A stretch of DNA of 64,000 nt, from contig NW_027184085.1 in the NCBI RefSeq assembly GCF_041296385.1, positions 1,370,501-1,434,500 on the forward strand, read 5' to 3'. A program made the translations under genes and the position numbers. The stretch is from Aphelocoma coerulescens (lineage: Eukaryota; Chordata; Aves; Passeriformes; Corvidae). Numbering within the stretch: the first letter of the stretch is position 1; every line of letters starts with the position of its first letter. The notes under the pieces were generated by a model. That model did no database searches, had not been told where the DNA came from, and saw only the letters and a program-made list of their open reading frames with translations. Shown here piece by piece: positions 35,381 to 47,929 of the stretch.

Positions 35381-35465
35381 GAGCGCGAGGGACGGGCGGA
35401 AAGGGCGGAGCGGGGCGGGAAGGGCGGAAGGCGGGAGCGCTGAGGGGACCGGAGGGCGCGAGGCA
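35381..35465. repeat. Minisatellite-like block A
   Basis: G-rich units of the type GGGCGGAAGGCGGGAGCGCT followed by GAGGGGACCGG resemble the larger array at 36179-36605. This block lies on the other side of a CR1 insertion, so it is probably part of the same original array. Confidence 0.6.
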
Positions 35466-35489
35466 GGGCAGTGATGGAGGTGGTAGGCC

Positions 35490-35777
35490 AGGTGAGGGTG
35501 GGTCTCTTTTCCCAGGCAGCCAGTGATACGACAAGGGGACATGGTCTCACGCTGAGGCAGGGGAGGCTCAGGTTGGACATCAGGAGGAATTTCTTAATGG
35601 AAAGGGCGCTCAGGCATTGGAAGGGGCTGCCGAGGAAGGTTTGGAGTCCCCATCCCTGGAGGTGTCCAAGGAACGCCTGGACGTGGCACTCTGTGCTCTG
35701 GTCTGGGTGATAAAGCGGGGAAAAGTCAAAGGTTAGACTCGATGTTGGAGGTCTTTTCCAACCTTGTAATTCTGTGA
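35490..35777 (+). mobile_element. CR1 LINE 3' fragment between SKA1 and TSPAN36
   Basis: The sequence runs through typical CR1 3' landmarks: CTCAGGTTGGACATCAGGAG, GAATTTCTTAATGGAAAG, TGGAGTCCCCATCCCTGGAG, GACTCGATGTTGGAGGTC, and the end TAATTCTGTGAG. It is 5'-truncated, plus oriented, and separates two blocks of the same minisatellite. It looks older and more divergent than the copies near 22 kb and 56 kb. Confidence 0.85.
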
Positions 35778-35794
35778 GTATGGAGGGAGTGGGA

Positions 35795-35853
35795 AAGAAA
35801 AGCGGAAGGCGGGAACTCTGAGGGGAGCGGGAGCGAAGGGCGGGAGTGCGCAG
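35795..35853. repeat. Minisatellite-like block B
   Basis: About 60 bases of GCGGAAGGCGGGAACTCTGA-type sequence followed by GGGGAGCGGGAGCGAAGGGC. They match the unit of the main array but lie between the CR1 and a roughly 320-base non-repetitive spacer. Confidence 0.6.
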
Positions 35854-36178
35854 GGTGGTCTCGTTTTTAGGAGCTCTGTGGACACAGATTTTACCTTAGA
35901 AAGGAGACATTGTTTTTTCAGCACAGCGTGCGAGGAGGACGTTCCCACTAATCAACCCGTCAAGGGGTAGAAAGTTACATCTGTTATACAGTAAAATTCA
36001 CATGAACACGCCCGCTTACTGTGTAGTCTCCGCCCACGTAATACACATTTACTTGGGTGATGTAATCTTAACGCATGGCTTGAAACAGGTTTTTTCCTTT
36101 ACTAAGCAAACTCCTCTTGTACAAGTAATTTCATATAAATTACACTTTCAAAGGCGATAAAAAAACTGACATCAAGGA

Positions 36179-36605
36179 CAGCGGGAGGGCGAGGAGGGGA
36201 AAAACAGGAACGCTGAGGGGAGCGGGAAGGGCAGAAGGTGGGGGAGTGCTGAGGGAAGCGGCGCAGAAAGGGCAGGAGCGGGGAAGGAAGGCGGGATCGC
36301 GGAGGAGAGCGGGAAGGAAGGGCGGAAGGCGGGATCGCTGAGGGGAGCAGGGCGGGAAGGAAGCGGGATTGCTGAGGGGAGCGGACAGGGAAGGCGGGAT
36401 CGCTGAGGGAGGTGGGAAGGGGGCAGGATCTGTGAGGAGAGCCAGGCGCGAAGGGAAGCGAGATCGCTGACGGGAGCGGGAAGGAAGGGCGGAAGACGGA
36501 ATTGCTGGGGGAAGGCGGGTGAGAAGGGAGCGGGGATCGCTGAAGGCAGCGGGAAGGGAAGGCAGGATCGCTGAGGGCAGCCGGGCGGGATCTCTGAGGC
36601 AGCGC
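36179..36605. repeat. GC-rich minisatellite, about 12-13 irregular copies
   Basis: Units of about 23-50 bases (commonly near 30) begin with GCTGAGGGGAGCGGGAAGG and end GGCGGGATC. Most unit boundaries read GATC-GCTGAGG. Copies vary in length through gain or loss of GGAAGGGC modules. The plus strand is strongly purine- and G-rich. The array lies just past the TSPAN36 polyadenylation signal and less than 1 kb above the SKA1 CpG block. Long ORFs on the minus strand here are low-complexity artefacts of the repeat. Confidence 0.9.
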
Positions 36606-36699
36606 CGACAGGCGCCCGCTCCGGTTCTACCCCTGAGGGCTTTACTCCCCTCACGGAATTGTGATAGCACCGAACAAGAACCGCCACACCACTTATTAC

Positions 36700-37927
36700 T
36701 TGGTTGTATAAATTCAGTTTATTTCAGCATTTAACAGAAGACAAAGCTCTCAATAAAAATTCAGTTTTCAACGTACACACGGTCATGCTGGTGTGTCTCC
36801 TATAGGACTTTGTCACTAGTTGCTTTCTTTTTTCTCTTGGGGTAGGTATGGGGATAATTAAACAGCTTACACTGACCACAAACTAATTTTTTTTCTAATT
36901 AGCTACAAATATAAAGGTTTATTTTGTTAAGGACAGGCTGTTTATCTCTCCAAGGAAGGAATCAGCAGAATCTCTGCTGCTTTTCCACAATTCCCTGGTA
37001 CATAAAAGCTCACAGTTCTCTCTGTTCTCTATCCCCAAAATCCTGAAGAGCTTATAAACAGATTAACATACAAATGAGTTAAAGAAGGACTGTGTTAAAG
37101 CAGGGATGCAATCTAAGGAGTAAGTGACTGTGTCCAGCAGAATTAAGGAGAAAGAAAATGTGTGAAAGCCATGCTATAGCAGGTTATTGAAATTGCTTTG
37201 TATTAGAATGCATATTTTTAAGGTTTTCACAGAGAAAATGCAATCAGGGTGGAAATGTGGCACTAATTCCCCAAGGCAAACCATAGAATAAGGAGAAAGA
37301 AAATGTTCAAAAGCCCTGCTTCATAAGGAGCATTTAATGTCAATAATTAAGAGATTAAAAACAAATCAAAGAGAGAGAGTTCTGAGCCCAAAAGCTCAAA
37401 ACCTGGGCTTTTTCATGTCTGCTAGCATCTCCAAACAGCCACACAAATGCTTGTTCCAGACTTTAAGCATGGGGTTGGTTGTCTTGTACTAACAACCGCT
37501 GCAATTCTGTAAACAGAATTACAACATACAGCTGTAAGAAAGAAGGGGGGAAAACCCCCAAACTGCACAATCGGATATAGCAAAAACATACTACAGATCC
37601 CCATGCCTATGAAAAATACTTAAACCTGGCATTCAGAAGTTTCTTTTGCTGTTTAAACCACGCCATAGGAATGACCTGAGGTTTGTGCAGACAACTGAAA
37701 CCCCTCCTGCGGCCTCCACCAGTTTATTGATTAAAAAATAAAGTTTCTGCTGTGTGTATTTGGGGCAGAGGAAAGAAGGGCAGAAGAAAGTTTCTTTCTG
37801 GAGCCTACTACACCACCCAGTGCTACCTGAAGTCACAAGTCCAAACTTAGCATAACGTTTCAGAAAGCTGTGGTATGGTCACAAGTCAATTGCATCATCA
37901 GGAAGCAAGATTGTTCTTTTCAGTTTA
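36700..37927 (-). other. TSPAN36: TSPAN36 3' untranslated region (probable)
   Basis: About 1.2 kb of AT-rich, non-coding sequence free of CR1 lies between the stop codon and the AATAAA at 36718-36723. I infer that it is mostly 3' UTR. If the earlier AATAAA overlapping the stop is used, the UTR would be only tens of bases. Confidence 0.5.
36718..36723 (-). terminator. TSPAN36: TSPAN36 distal polyadenylation signal
   Basis: Minus-strand AATAAA, 1.2 kb past the stop codon, directly before the GC-rich minisatellite region. Its use is inferred from position. Confidence 0.45.
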
Positions 37928-37929
37928 TT
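37924..37929 (-). terminator. TSPAN36: AATAAA overlapping the TSPAN36 stop codon
   Basis: On the minus strand the coding end reads GCT TAA TAAA. The last two bases of the stop are the first two of a canonical AATAAA. Whether it is functional cannot be judged from sequence. Confidence 0.4.
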
Positions 37930-38014
37930 AAGCAAACACCCCTGAGTAAAGAGGCTGATATCCACTTTCTTCTTTCTTGCAAGTAAGCACACAGACACTC
38001 AGCATGCCGAAGAA
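37928..38014 (-). CDS. TSPAN36: TSPAN36 coding exon 7 (end of TM4, tail, stop)
   Basis: The exon encodes FFGMLSVCVLTCKKEESGYQ then PLYSGVFA and TAA. It finishes TM4, adds a membrane-proximal cysteine, and ends in a 16-residue tail containing YQPL (239-242), which fits a tyrosine-based sorting motif. It was too short to stand out as an ORF and was found by matching the expected phase and family ending. The stop codon overlaps an AATAAA. Confidence 0.93.
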   Translation of the reverse strand, partial: FFGMLSVCVLTCKKEESGYQPLYSGVFA

Positions 38015-38320
38015 CTGGAAAAGAGGGAGTGCACAAGAGACTTAGTCCTGCTGGATTTCTGTAAGCCGTCAGACTAAACACCTACATATCAGATGACCTG
38101 ATCGCATGAAAAAAACTCACAATGCGTCTGCAGAAAGTGTTATTTTTGCATACCAATTCCCAGTAATAGTTCCAGCTTAAGTGTTTCCTCTCTGGTTTGT
38201 CCCATTAATTAATAAATTTGCATTAATTATTAGTTATCTTGTCATGGGGAGAGTTTCATTGAAAGGCTGGGATTATTCTGGAATGAGTTCTCCAAAATAT
38301 TTAAGCATGCCTTTGAACAA

Positions 38321-38592
38321 GGAGTGACAGGGATGGCTTCCCCCTGCCAGAGGGCAGGGATGGATGGGATATTGGGAAGGAATTGCTGTCTGTGAGGGTG
38401 GGCAGGCCCTGGCACAGGGTGCCCAGAGCAGCTGTGGCTGCCCCTGGATCCCTGCAAGTGTCCAAGACCAGGCTGGACAGGGCTTGGAGCAGCCTGGGAT
38501 AGTGGAAGGTGTCCCTGCCCATGGCAGGGGGTGGAATGGGGTGAGCTTTAAGCTCCCTTTCCACCCAAACTATCCTGGGATTCTGTGACTCT
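38321..38592 (+). mobile_element. CR1 LINE 3' fragment in TSPAN36 last intron
   Basis: Young-type CR1: GGGATGGATGGGATATTGGG, GGAATTGCTGTCTGTGAGGG, then GGATAGTGGAAGGTGTCCCT. It ends GGGATTCTGTGACTCTAAG. Antisense to TSPAN36. Confidence 0.95.
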
Positions 38593-38835
38593 AAGACAAA
38601 ATGGATTCCCCTTTGAATTTCCATCCCAAATCCCCTACTATCTTTTGAATCCCTCCCATCATCGTTAAGCAGATGAAATGGAGACAGTTGGAAAAACAAC
38701 AGTGAGGAACATAGGACTGAGTCTATTTCAGAGGCAGAAGAAAGCTGTAGGAAATAGGACAGTGAAGAGGAAAAAGACCCAGGATCCAAGGGCAAACAGT
38801 ACTGTTTTCCTGAGGGAAGAGACAGGAGCACTTAC

Positions 38836-38919
38836 CTTTACGATGGCAAACCCCAGGATCACAAGCATGGCATAGCCAATGACGCTCTGCAGCCCAGCCT
38901 CCAGCTCCTGTGCACAGCC
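38836..38919 (-). CDS. TSPAN36: TSPAN36 coding exon 6 (end of loop and start of TM4, residues 193-220)
   Basis: Eighty-four bases encode GCAQELEAGLQSVIGYAMLV then ILGFAIVK. The leading GC holds the last loop cysteine (194), and the hydrophobic run begins TM4. The acceptor GGCAG is short on pyrimidines; the donor GTAAGT is strong. Confidence 0.94.
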
Positions 38920-39265
38920 CTGCCATGAGAGGTAAAAACATGCTAAAAGGTGTTCACCCAGCTGAAGTTTTTTATTATTTCCCCCCAAATCTCCCAAGGA
39001 AGCAGGCCCTGATAAGGCCTGTCTAACCAGTACTGCAGACCTGAGGAACTCAATTCTTGTCTTCCAGACCCGATGGCTTATTTCCTCCTGCATGAGGAGA
39101 GGCACTGACAAACTGCAACTCACTGACATTTGCTGTGTCTGAGTTTCCTCTAGCTCAGGTCACTTAAACTAAGTGCCAAAACTCAGAGCTGGAAGGCCAT
39201 CAATGGTATCTATAAAAGTCAACTATGGGGCTTATGCCCCAGACTGGAGAACCTGGTATGGAGTT

Positions 39266-39690
39266 AATAGAATCACAGAATGGTTTGGGTTGGAAGGGAC
39301 TTGAAAGATCATTCAGTTCCACTACCTGCCATAGGCAGGGACACCTTCCACCATCCCAGGTTGCTCCAAGCTCTGTCCAGCCTGGTTTTGAATGCTTCCA
39401 GGGATGGGCAGTCACAGCTCCTGTGGGCAACCTGTGCCTGGGTCTCACCATCCTCGTATCTGATCTACACTGACCCTCTTTTAGCTTAAAACCATCACCC
39501 CTTGTACTGTTGCAACAGGCCCTGCTAAAATGTTTGACCTCCTCTTCCTTACAGGCAGCCTTTAGGCACTGCCAGGGGCTCTGAGGTCTCCCTAGAGCGT
39601 TCTGCCGGTGAACACCCCCAGCTCTCCCAGCCTGGCTCCAGAGCAGAGGGGCTCCAGTGCTTGGAGCATCTTCATCCTCCAGATTCAGCA
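39266..39690 (-). mobile_element. CR1 LINE 3' fragment, minus, beside TSPAN36 exon 5
   Basis: Reads AATCACAGAATGGTTTGGGT, TTGGAAGGGACTTGAAAGAT, CATAGGCAGGGACACCTTCC and onward to GAGCAGAGGGGCTCCAGTGC. It ends about 125 bases from the cysteine-rich exon at 39814. Moderately diverged. Confidence 0.95.
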
Positions 39691-39813
39691 TGATCAATCC
39701 TACATGAGTCTTCCCTGCTCCACATCTGTTTAAACAGCTACAGCTATGGGCATATCCCTAAACTCTGCCAGATCTGCTTCCGTCCACAGTGAAACCAAGC
39801 CCCTCATCCTCAC

Positions 39814-39966
39814 CCGTGTGTTGAGTTCCTGTGGCTGATCCAGATGCCCTGTGCAGTTCTTCGCCTCTTGCTGGCAGCAGCTCTGGGGGACACTGTTGTT
39901 CCCAGTGGAATTAAACCACTGGGTGGTCGTCCAGTCACTGTAGTTCTTTACCCCGCAGCAGTGAAG
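39814..39966 (-). CDS. TSPAN36: TSPAN36 coding exon 5 (cysteine-rich large loop, residues 142-192)
   Basis: The exon starts LHCCGVKNYSDWTTTQWF and carries the diagnostic CCG, the PQSCC motif (168-172) and a fifth cysteine at 179. Together with cysteine 194 in the next exon these make three disulphide bonds. Four N-glycosylation sequons are visible (NYS, NST, NNS and NCT at residues 149, 160, 164 and 178). This variable region normally sets partner specificity. The acceptor is TAG and the donor GTGAGG. Confidence 0.95.
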
Positions 39967-40550
39967 CTACCAAACACAGGACAGTTACACAGCAGTTACT
40001 GTTACATAATATTATACATATGTATTACTAGTTACAGAATATGTAACTAGTTGAGTTAAACCTCTCTTAGGCATAGTGGGACAGAGGTCCCACTAGTCTG
40101 CAGCAGATTTACAAGCAGTGGTGCTTCAGGAAAACAACCACAGATGTAATAAATCAACCTCCTTCACACATTATTACACCCTTCTTAGTTTATTCTCTGT
40201 GAAAGCTCCAATATGAAGGTGACAAGTTGCAGGGTAGAGTCTTCCATCATCTCGCTATTTTATGGTGCAGTGTTCCCAGCAGCAATTATTCATATGTACT
40301 TGTTTGCTCTGATGCAAATGTCACTCCTATTAACCAGATCCCTCACTACATGAACTTCACACTTGGAGCCTGAACACACCAGCTCTGTGAAGTACGGAGC
40401 ACCCTCTGCTGCCTTGGAGAATCAGATGCTAAGCCCAGAGCCAGGTTCCAGGATACAGCCCCACTCATCCCCTTCCCTCCTTTCCCAGCCTAAATTCCTT
40501 GTTTAGGACCCAATTGTTCTTTTCCAAACAATGCTTAAATGTTTTTTTAC

Positions 40551-40646
40551 CTGTTCTTGCAAGTAATCCACAACTGTAGACTCTGGGTTTTTCCCATCAT
40601 ACTTCTCAAAGACTGAGCGCATCGTACCTTGCACATCAGCTTTTAC
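40551..40646 (-). CDS. TSPAN36: TSPAN36 coding exon 4 (large loop, residues 110-141)
   Basis: Ninety-six bases encode VKADVQGTMRSVFEKYDGKN then PESTVVDYLQEQ. These are the helices of the large extracellular loop that precede the CCG motif. The pattern KYDG followed by VDYLQ is what TSPAN3-type tetraspanins show. Acceptor AAACAG, donor GTAAAA. Confidence 0.93.
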
Positions 40647-41093
40647 CTGTTTAGAGAGGGAAAAACAATGCAGATGGTTTTAACGTGAGAGCTGAAAATT
40701 TTATCTGGTGGAAACTGCAAAGTATCTGTATCCCAACTACGTGGGGGCAGGGGATAAAAAAAGTTTAAAAAAATCAATCAATGTTTCACACAAAATTCAG
40801 GTTGCGTTTAACTGGAATTGTGTTCCTGGGTAGAAGCTTGCCTCCCCTGATGGAAAAGCCCTCCTTCGGGAGTATCAACAACTGTTTAATTTAACTCAGA
40901 GGCTGTTGTGATGCCTGCCAGGTACTTTATGTATTCACTGTGTTCCCAACAAAGACAAACCCTTTCCCATTTGCTCTGCAGGTTGCAGGACAGGGGATGA
41001 AGTTAAAAAACCCAGATAAATTGGAATGATCAAAAAATGTGAGATGTATTCTTTACTTTTAGGTTGGGACAGAGATGCTAATTCTTTGCTTAC

Positions 41094-41168
41094 CTTTTCC
41101 CTGTAAACAAATCCCAGGACAAAAGCAGACACTTCTGCAATGAAGATAACCAGGATAATGGCCAAGAA
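41094..41168 (-). CDS. TSPAN36: TSPAN36 coding exon 3 (TM3, residues 85-109)
   Basis: Seventy-five bases encode FLAIILVIFIAEVSAFVLGF then VYREK. This is TM3 with its usual acidic residue near the middle and the first residues of the large loop. Acceptor TTTTCAG and donor GTAAGC. Confidence 0.95.
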
Positions 41169-41320
41169 CTGAAAATAAAAGAGAGAGACTGTAAGAGAGA
41201 ATCCCACAGTATTTGAATTCAATTGCACAATACACTTCACCTAAATTTACATCAGTAAGTGATCATTACCTCCTATTGCCTTTCCTATCAAAAGAATTCC
41301 CAGAACAATTTAGAATAGAA

Positions 41321-41478
41321 GAAGCTGTGGGTGCCTCACCCCTGGAACTGTTCATGGCCAGGTTGGACATGGTTTGGAGCAACCTGGTCTAGTGGAAGCT
41401 GTCTGTCCCCATGGAAAAGGAGTTGTAACTGGACGAGCTTTAAAGTCCCTTCCAACCCAAACCTTTCTGGGATTATTG
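41321..41478 (+). mobile_element. CR1 LINE 3' fragment in TSPAN36 intron 2
   Basis: Contains GGTTTGGAGCAACCTGGTCT, AGTGGAAGCTGTCTGTCCCC and CCCTTCCAACCCAAACC, and ends TTTCTGGGATTATTG. Diverged, plus oriented, antisense to the gene. Confidence 0.88.
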
Positions 41479-42028
41479 CTCACGGCTGGGACAATGCTGT
41501 GGCTCCATAGGCTCGTGCCTGATCCTGAACACTGCCACGACATGACCTGTGTGAAGAGCCTATGAAACACTTCACAAGGTGGATGTCAAAGGGGAGAGTG
41601 CACACATAAACCAGCAGCTAAGTTAGGTACATTGTGCACTGCTTGTTGAGCTCACATTGCCTTCAGGGCATGACTTGGGGCATGAAGTTCCTCTAAGTGA
41701 ACCTTTCTGGATTTTCAAAAATAATTCTATGAGAAGTCGAGGCATGCTTTCAGCAGTCAGAGGATGGAAGTCAGCAGAAAAACAGATGTACATCTGGTTT
41801 GCTTGCTTAGAAACTTGTATTTCCTCCTGTTCCTTCACCATCTCACTCCTCAAAACTTGCTGCTTCCCACACTCACCACCATCAAGCCAGCTGAGGCAGA
41901 GCATGAGACTGTCGATGGCAGGGGGTGTTTGTACAAGGCAGTGCCACTGACAATCCAGCCTGCGGCTCACTCACCATGAACCAGAGCACCACAGCAGTAC
42001 ATGACTCGCACGAACCAGCAGTGCTTCA

Positions 42029-44053
<2,025 letters not shown>

Positions 44054-44222
44054 AAATAGCATCATCTGGGCAAGGACAGTCACGGAGAGCCAAGCAAAGC
44101 TGTGCCAGGGCCTCACCACCATCACAGGGAACAATTCCTTCTCAATATTCCATCTCACTCTGCCCTCCGGCAGTGGGAAGCCATTCCCTGTGTCCTGTCC
44201 ACTCCAGTGTGTGTCCAATGTC
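44054..44222 (-). mobile_element. CR1 fragment with unusual 3' junction
   Basis: The right part (44104-44222) is minus CR1 sequence (TGCCAGGGCCTCACCACCAT, GGGAAGCCATTCCCTGTGTC). On the left, where the CR1 3' UTR should continue, there are instead 49 bases about 80 percent identical to those in the same place beside the CR1 at 48133. Confidence 0.75.
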
Positions 44223-47200
44223 ACTCTCCACCACGGTGGAAAAACATTCTTCATTTTTCATCCATACTTCATTTTCCATCCATTTCCAGCAGGTTCAACA
44301 CGCAGTGCAAAGGAAGCAGCACAGGAAATGCTAAAGACCAACCATCTGTGGGGAGCTAACAAAAACCTTGCTGCAAGTAAAAGGCTGCCACAAATTAAGA
44401 AAAAATAAATAAATGATGAAGCCAATTCACAGAAGGCCCCTAAAGCCAGGACCAGCAAAGCTCCACGATAGCAAGACAAAACCAGAAGGTCCAGTGTTAA
44501 GTTCAAGGACATCAAATGTAAAGCACTTTCACAGTGGGTTTTACTGCAATACTCAGGATTGGCTCGTTTACGGTGAGAGACAAAACACAACCAGCAAGAT
44601 GTCTATTAAAATTTCCGAACTTCTGCTTCCAAGCAGAAAAAGGAAGTGTAATGAGGTGTAGTGGTTTGGTCCAAAATACTCATTACTCATACAAACCCAG
44701 AAGTCTTTGGGAAAAGATCTGGTTTAAAGGAAGATGGCATTTTTCCCCACAAACAGATGCTGCACTTCACCCATGATTTTTAATTCACTGGGAAGAATCC
44801 TGAAGAGCAGGGTCACTCAGGAACAGAAGGCATCACAGCTAACAATCTCTTCCCTGATTTGTTTTTGCAGGTGAGTCCCAGAGGCAAGTTTTGAAAGCAA
44901 AGATGAAAAATATTTCAGAACTTAAATCAGAACTCTTCCCTTACGCCCTTCCAGAATTTAAAGCAAATTCTAAATCGGGAAGGATTTTTTCACCCCAACA
45001 ATACAAAACCTACAGTCCATTGCTAGATCTGAGATGAAGATATACTAAGATGTACTTCTCTAAAAGTACAAGTACTTTGCATTGCAAAAGTTGGATCTCA
45101 AAGTATGTCTGATTAGATTCTGTTGGATCTCAAGAAAAAAAACAATCTCACAAAGGCCAGTTTGAGCGATTACTTTTGAGGAGGAATAGATCAAATACCT
45201 CATTTTTCACAATTAGTCAACCACCTTCTCAAACCCATGTAAATTAAATACAAGGATGTTAGGATTATGCCAAGAAATTCACACTACAAATGGTTATTGT
45301 TCTTCACGCTTTCCCTCGGTGTCCTGCTTGGCAGCTTACTGTCAGCCAAGTCCAGTGCCCATCAGGCTCACGCAGTGCAGGGGTGAGCGCTGGCCCAGAG
45401 CAGCCGGCACAAAACCCAGCACAGGCAGCCATATGGCAGAACCACCTCCCCTGGGCCACCAATGGCAAGCACAACACCCACATCTGACCCTGTTCTCCCC
45501 AAGCAGCCCCAGCTGACTCACCAGGGCTCCAGGAAACTGCTGGTGTTTCTTTACAATGCTGATGACTTCCTTAAGACAAGATGACGAGATGAGACAAAAG
45601 GGAATTTTGCAAGAAAACCCCTTTTCACAGCTGGGCAACAGAGCTGCAGCCACCTCTGCTGCCTCACCCACCATGCCTTGCACCCTTCAAGGACCTAAGG
45701 CCAGAATCACTCAACTTTTCAAATCCCACACCCTTGACAGAAAGCAGAGAAACTACTTGAGCGTGAAAAGTGAACTCCTTGGGGCTGAGTGAGAAGACAG
45801 CCAAGCTGTGACAGACACCAGATTTTCCCAGGCTGAGGTTTGGGCAGGGCCTGGGCTCACCAAGCTCTTCCACGTTAGGCTGAGCCGGCTGAGCCAGGGG
45901 AGCAGGTGCACACAACACATACACAGCAAGGGGGGACTCTCTTCATCGCGTAACGCACACACAGCACCCTGAATATTCAATCCTGCCCCTGGAACAGAAG
46001 CCTGGGCTGTCTCACTGACGCAGAACAGGACAGCTGTTCTAACACTAATTTTATGTACATTTTAAAATACAGCAAGCCTTTTACTTTGTGTTCCACAGTT
46101 TTTACACACTGGTGACCATAAGCCCCTGCCCTTTTCAGGAGGCTTACAGCCATGCAGATACTTCATGCCACCTAATCAGCATCACAGCCATAGAAGGGGC
46201 TGCTTAAAGCTTCCTCTACCACTGTTCTGAACTAGATGCAAATTTTTTATTTATATCTATCTGTATCTATCTATACATTTTTTTTCCTATCAGTGAGGCA
46301 GAACAGGTGCTTTTCCACCTTTACTTCTCTGTTTTCATAAGCCAGCCTTATGTGATGGCTGAGAACAGAGGTTTGTGTTCGTTTGCAGTTACCAGCACAG
46401 GCTTCTCTGTCCCCTGCCAAACCCAAATAAGGTACAGCAAAGGAGCCAAACTACCGACTATGAAATTATATGGCAGTGTCTGCTGGTTGGAGGTTTTGGG
46501 GTAGTTTTTAAAAGGTTTCTCCCAGCATCCTCCCATTTCAGTGTCAATTCTGTGACTCGGTCTGTTATTGTAAACTGGTGTAAGACTTCTGGACAATTAA
46601 AAATACAGAGTAACAAACCTGTAGTGTTAAAAGGAGAAGCTTAAGAACAGGGTGAATTCCAAATTCACCCCATGTGTCCAACACAATGCAGCCTCTATAC
46701 AGTAAAAAATGGAAGCTGTGAGACTCAAAGACATTTCTCCTTTGTCAAATGGGGCTTTCCCAGGGCCAGCACTAATACCCATCACAGCACAAAAAACTCA
46801 GGCTGGACTTTGTACCCTACCATTAACTTTTTATGGGCAAAGACAGGTAAGATAAACAATACCGTTTTTCCTGACACAGTAAGAGCAGTTGTCTCCTGCA
46901 GCAAACTACTGCAAATACATACTGGAAGCACTATGAATATCCACACAAACCTTTTCTGAACTACTCCCACCTAATTTGTCATTAGGCAGCCAGCTCACAG
47001 AGGTGCCTGAGTTAATTCTAAAGCTCAAATCCCACGTTTTTTCACTAGTATCTTTGCAGTCAGGGCACCTCACCCAATGCAACACCCAATGCTGGTGTTC
47101 TGCCTTCTCATCCAACACCTGTGTTCACTGGGATGCTGTCATCTTCTCAGCAGTTTCAATCTGCCACAGGACAGAGTAGGACATGTCACCTTCAATTATT

Positions 47201-47929
47201 ACTTTCCCAATTACAATTATTACTCCTGTGCTGCCCCCATGTCCGTCCTATCTAGAATCAGCCCCCAGCAACACCGGTCGCAGTTACAGCTGCTCATACT
47301 CTCCTTAACACAGAAGATACTCAGTATCTTTGCTCTTTGTTGGTTTTTTTTTCTGTGTACAAGAAGTGTTTTTGATTTACCTTGACAGGTAAATCCTCTG
47401 CTCGAAAGGTTTTGCATATTTCCTCCATAAATACTGTATTTTATTACCCAACAGCCAGCTTGCATGGCAAGGGGAATCACTTTCTGGCTCCCTTGCTGAT
47501 TTATTGTACTACAAGATTTATTGTTCCCATTCACTACCAGAGTTTCAAGTCCTCCCTGGCTGCTGCACTACTTCATTCCTACGGAGACAACAGGTTTCCT
47601 AGTGACTTCACCGGAAAAGAGAGGCACTGAGGACTTTTGAGAAAGCCTTCCTCACTTAATGCAAATTTTAACCAGTTTAAAACTCCCCTTAGCCCACACG
47701 GACCAGGCACTCACCAGACCTGAGGGTCTCCCTTGGCCCGAGGCAAAGCTGGTTTCTCCCAGCAATGAGAGTGACCCCAGCTCAGCACTTCCCATCTCAT
47801 GTGCACAATTTTCTCTCCCTTTTCCCATCCTGGGTTTAAAACTCTGCCAGCTGGAAGGGACTCTTGGCTTCAGTTACCATTTCCTACCCTTCTTATGCTA
47901 TTAATTTCTCCAAAGATAAATCAAGTATG
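44223..47929. other. TSPAN36: TSPAN36 intron 1, middle part, nothing further seen
   Basis: About 3.7 kb with no CR1 recognised, no conserved exon and no RNA gene recognised. Confidence 0.45.

Larger units (their letters stand above)
19210..35400 (-). other. SKA1: SKA1 gene (whole transcription unit, approximate ends)
   Basis: This is the gene for spindle and kinetochore-associated protein 1. With SKA2 and SKA3 it forms the Ska complex, which binds microtubules at the outer kinetochore and stabilises chromosome attachment in mitosis (family knowledge). Six coding exons were joined by hand at GT-AG sites and give one continuous 253-residue frame, against 255 residues in human SKA1. The N-terminal part (about residues 1-100) is helical coiled coil for Ska assembly. 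Residues from about 135 to the end match the winged-helix microtubule-binding domain, with blocks such as RLTYDQIN, KYKILYQP, EETKDT, VEADIKEFT and the ending LVRYVIC. Intron phases from the first coding exon are 1, 0, 2, 2, 1. A non-coding first exon in the CpG block near 35.05-35.35 kb is inferred, so the upper boundary is approximate. The lower end is set by a polyadenylation signal at 19233-19238. Confidence 0.9.
35030..35470 (-). promoter_or_regulatory. SKA1: CpG-rich block: probable SKA1 promoter and 5' non-coding exon
   Basis: The 440 bases are GC-rich and dense in CpG, unlike the AT-rich sequence around them. SKA1 coding exon 1 begins behind a splice acceptor (34293), so an upstream non-coding exon must exist. 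On the minus strand, candidate donors are CAG then GTAGGG near 35064, and GGTGG then GTAAGG near 35049. The block contains a GC-rich triplication (35227-35288) and, at 35381-35465, units of the minisatellite seen further up. Promoter function is inferred from position and composition. No TATA box is evident, as is usual for CpG promoters of cell-cycle genes. Confidence 0.6.

Noticed and set aside
36140..36687. Long proline-, serine- and leucine-rich minus-strand ORFs of about 170-176 codons
   Set aside because: They are translations of the GC-rich minisatellite; such arrays stay open in several frames.
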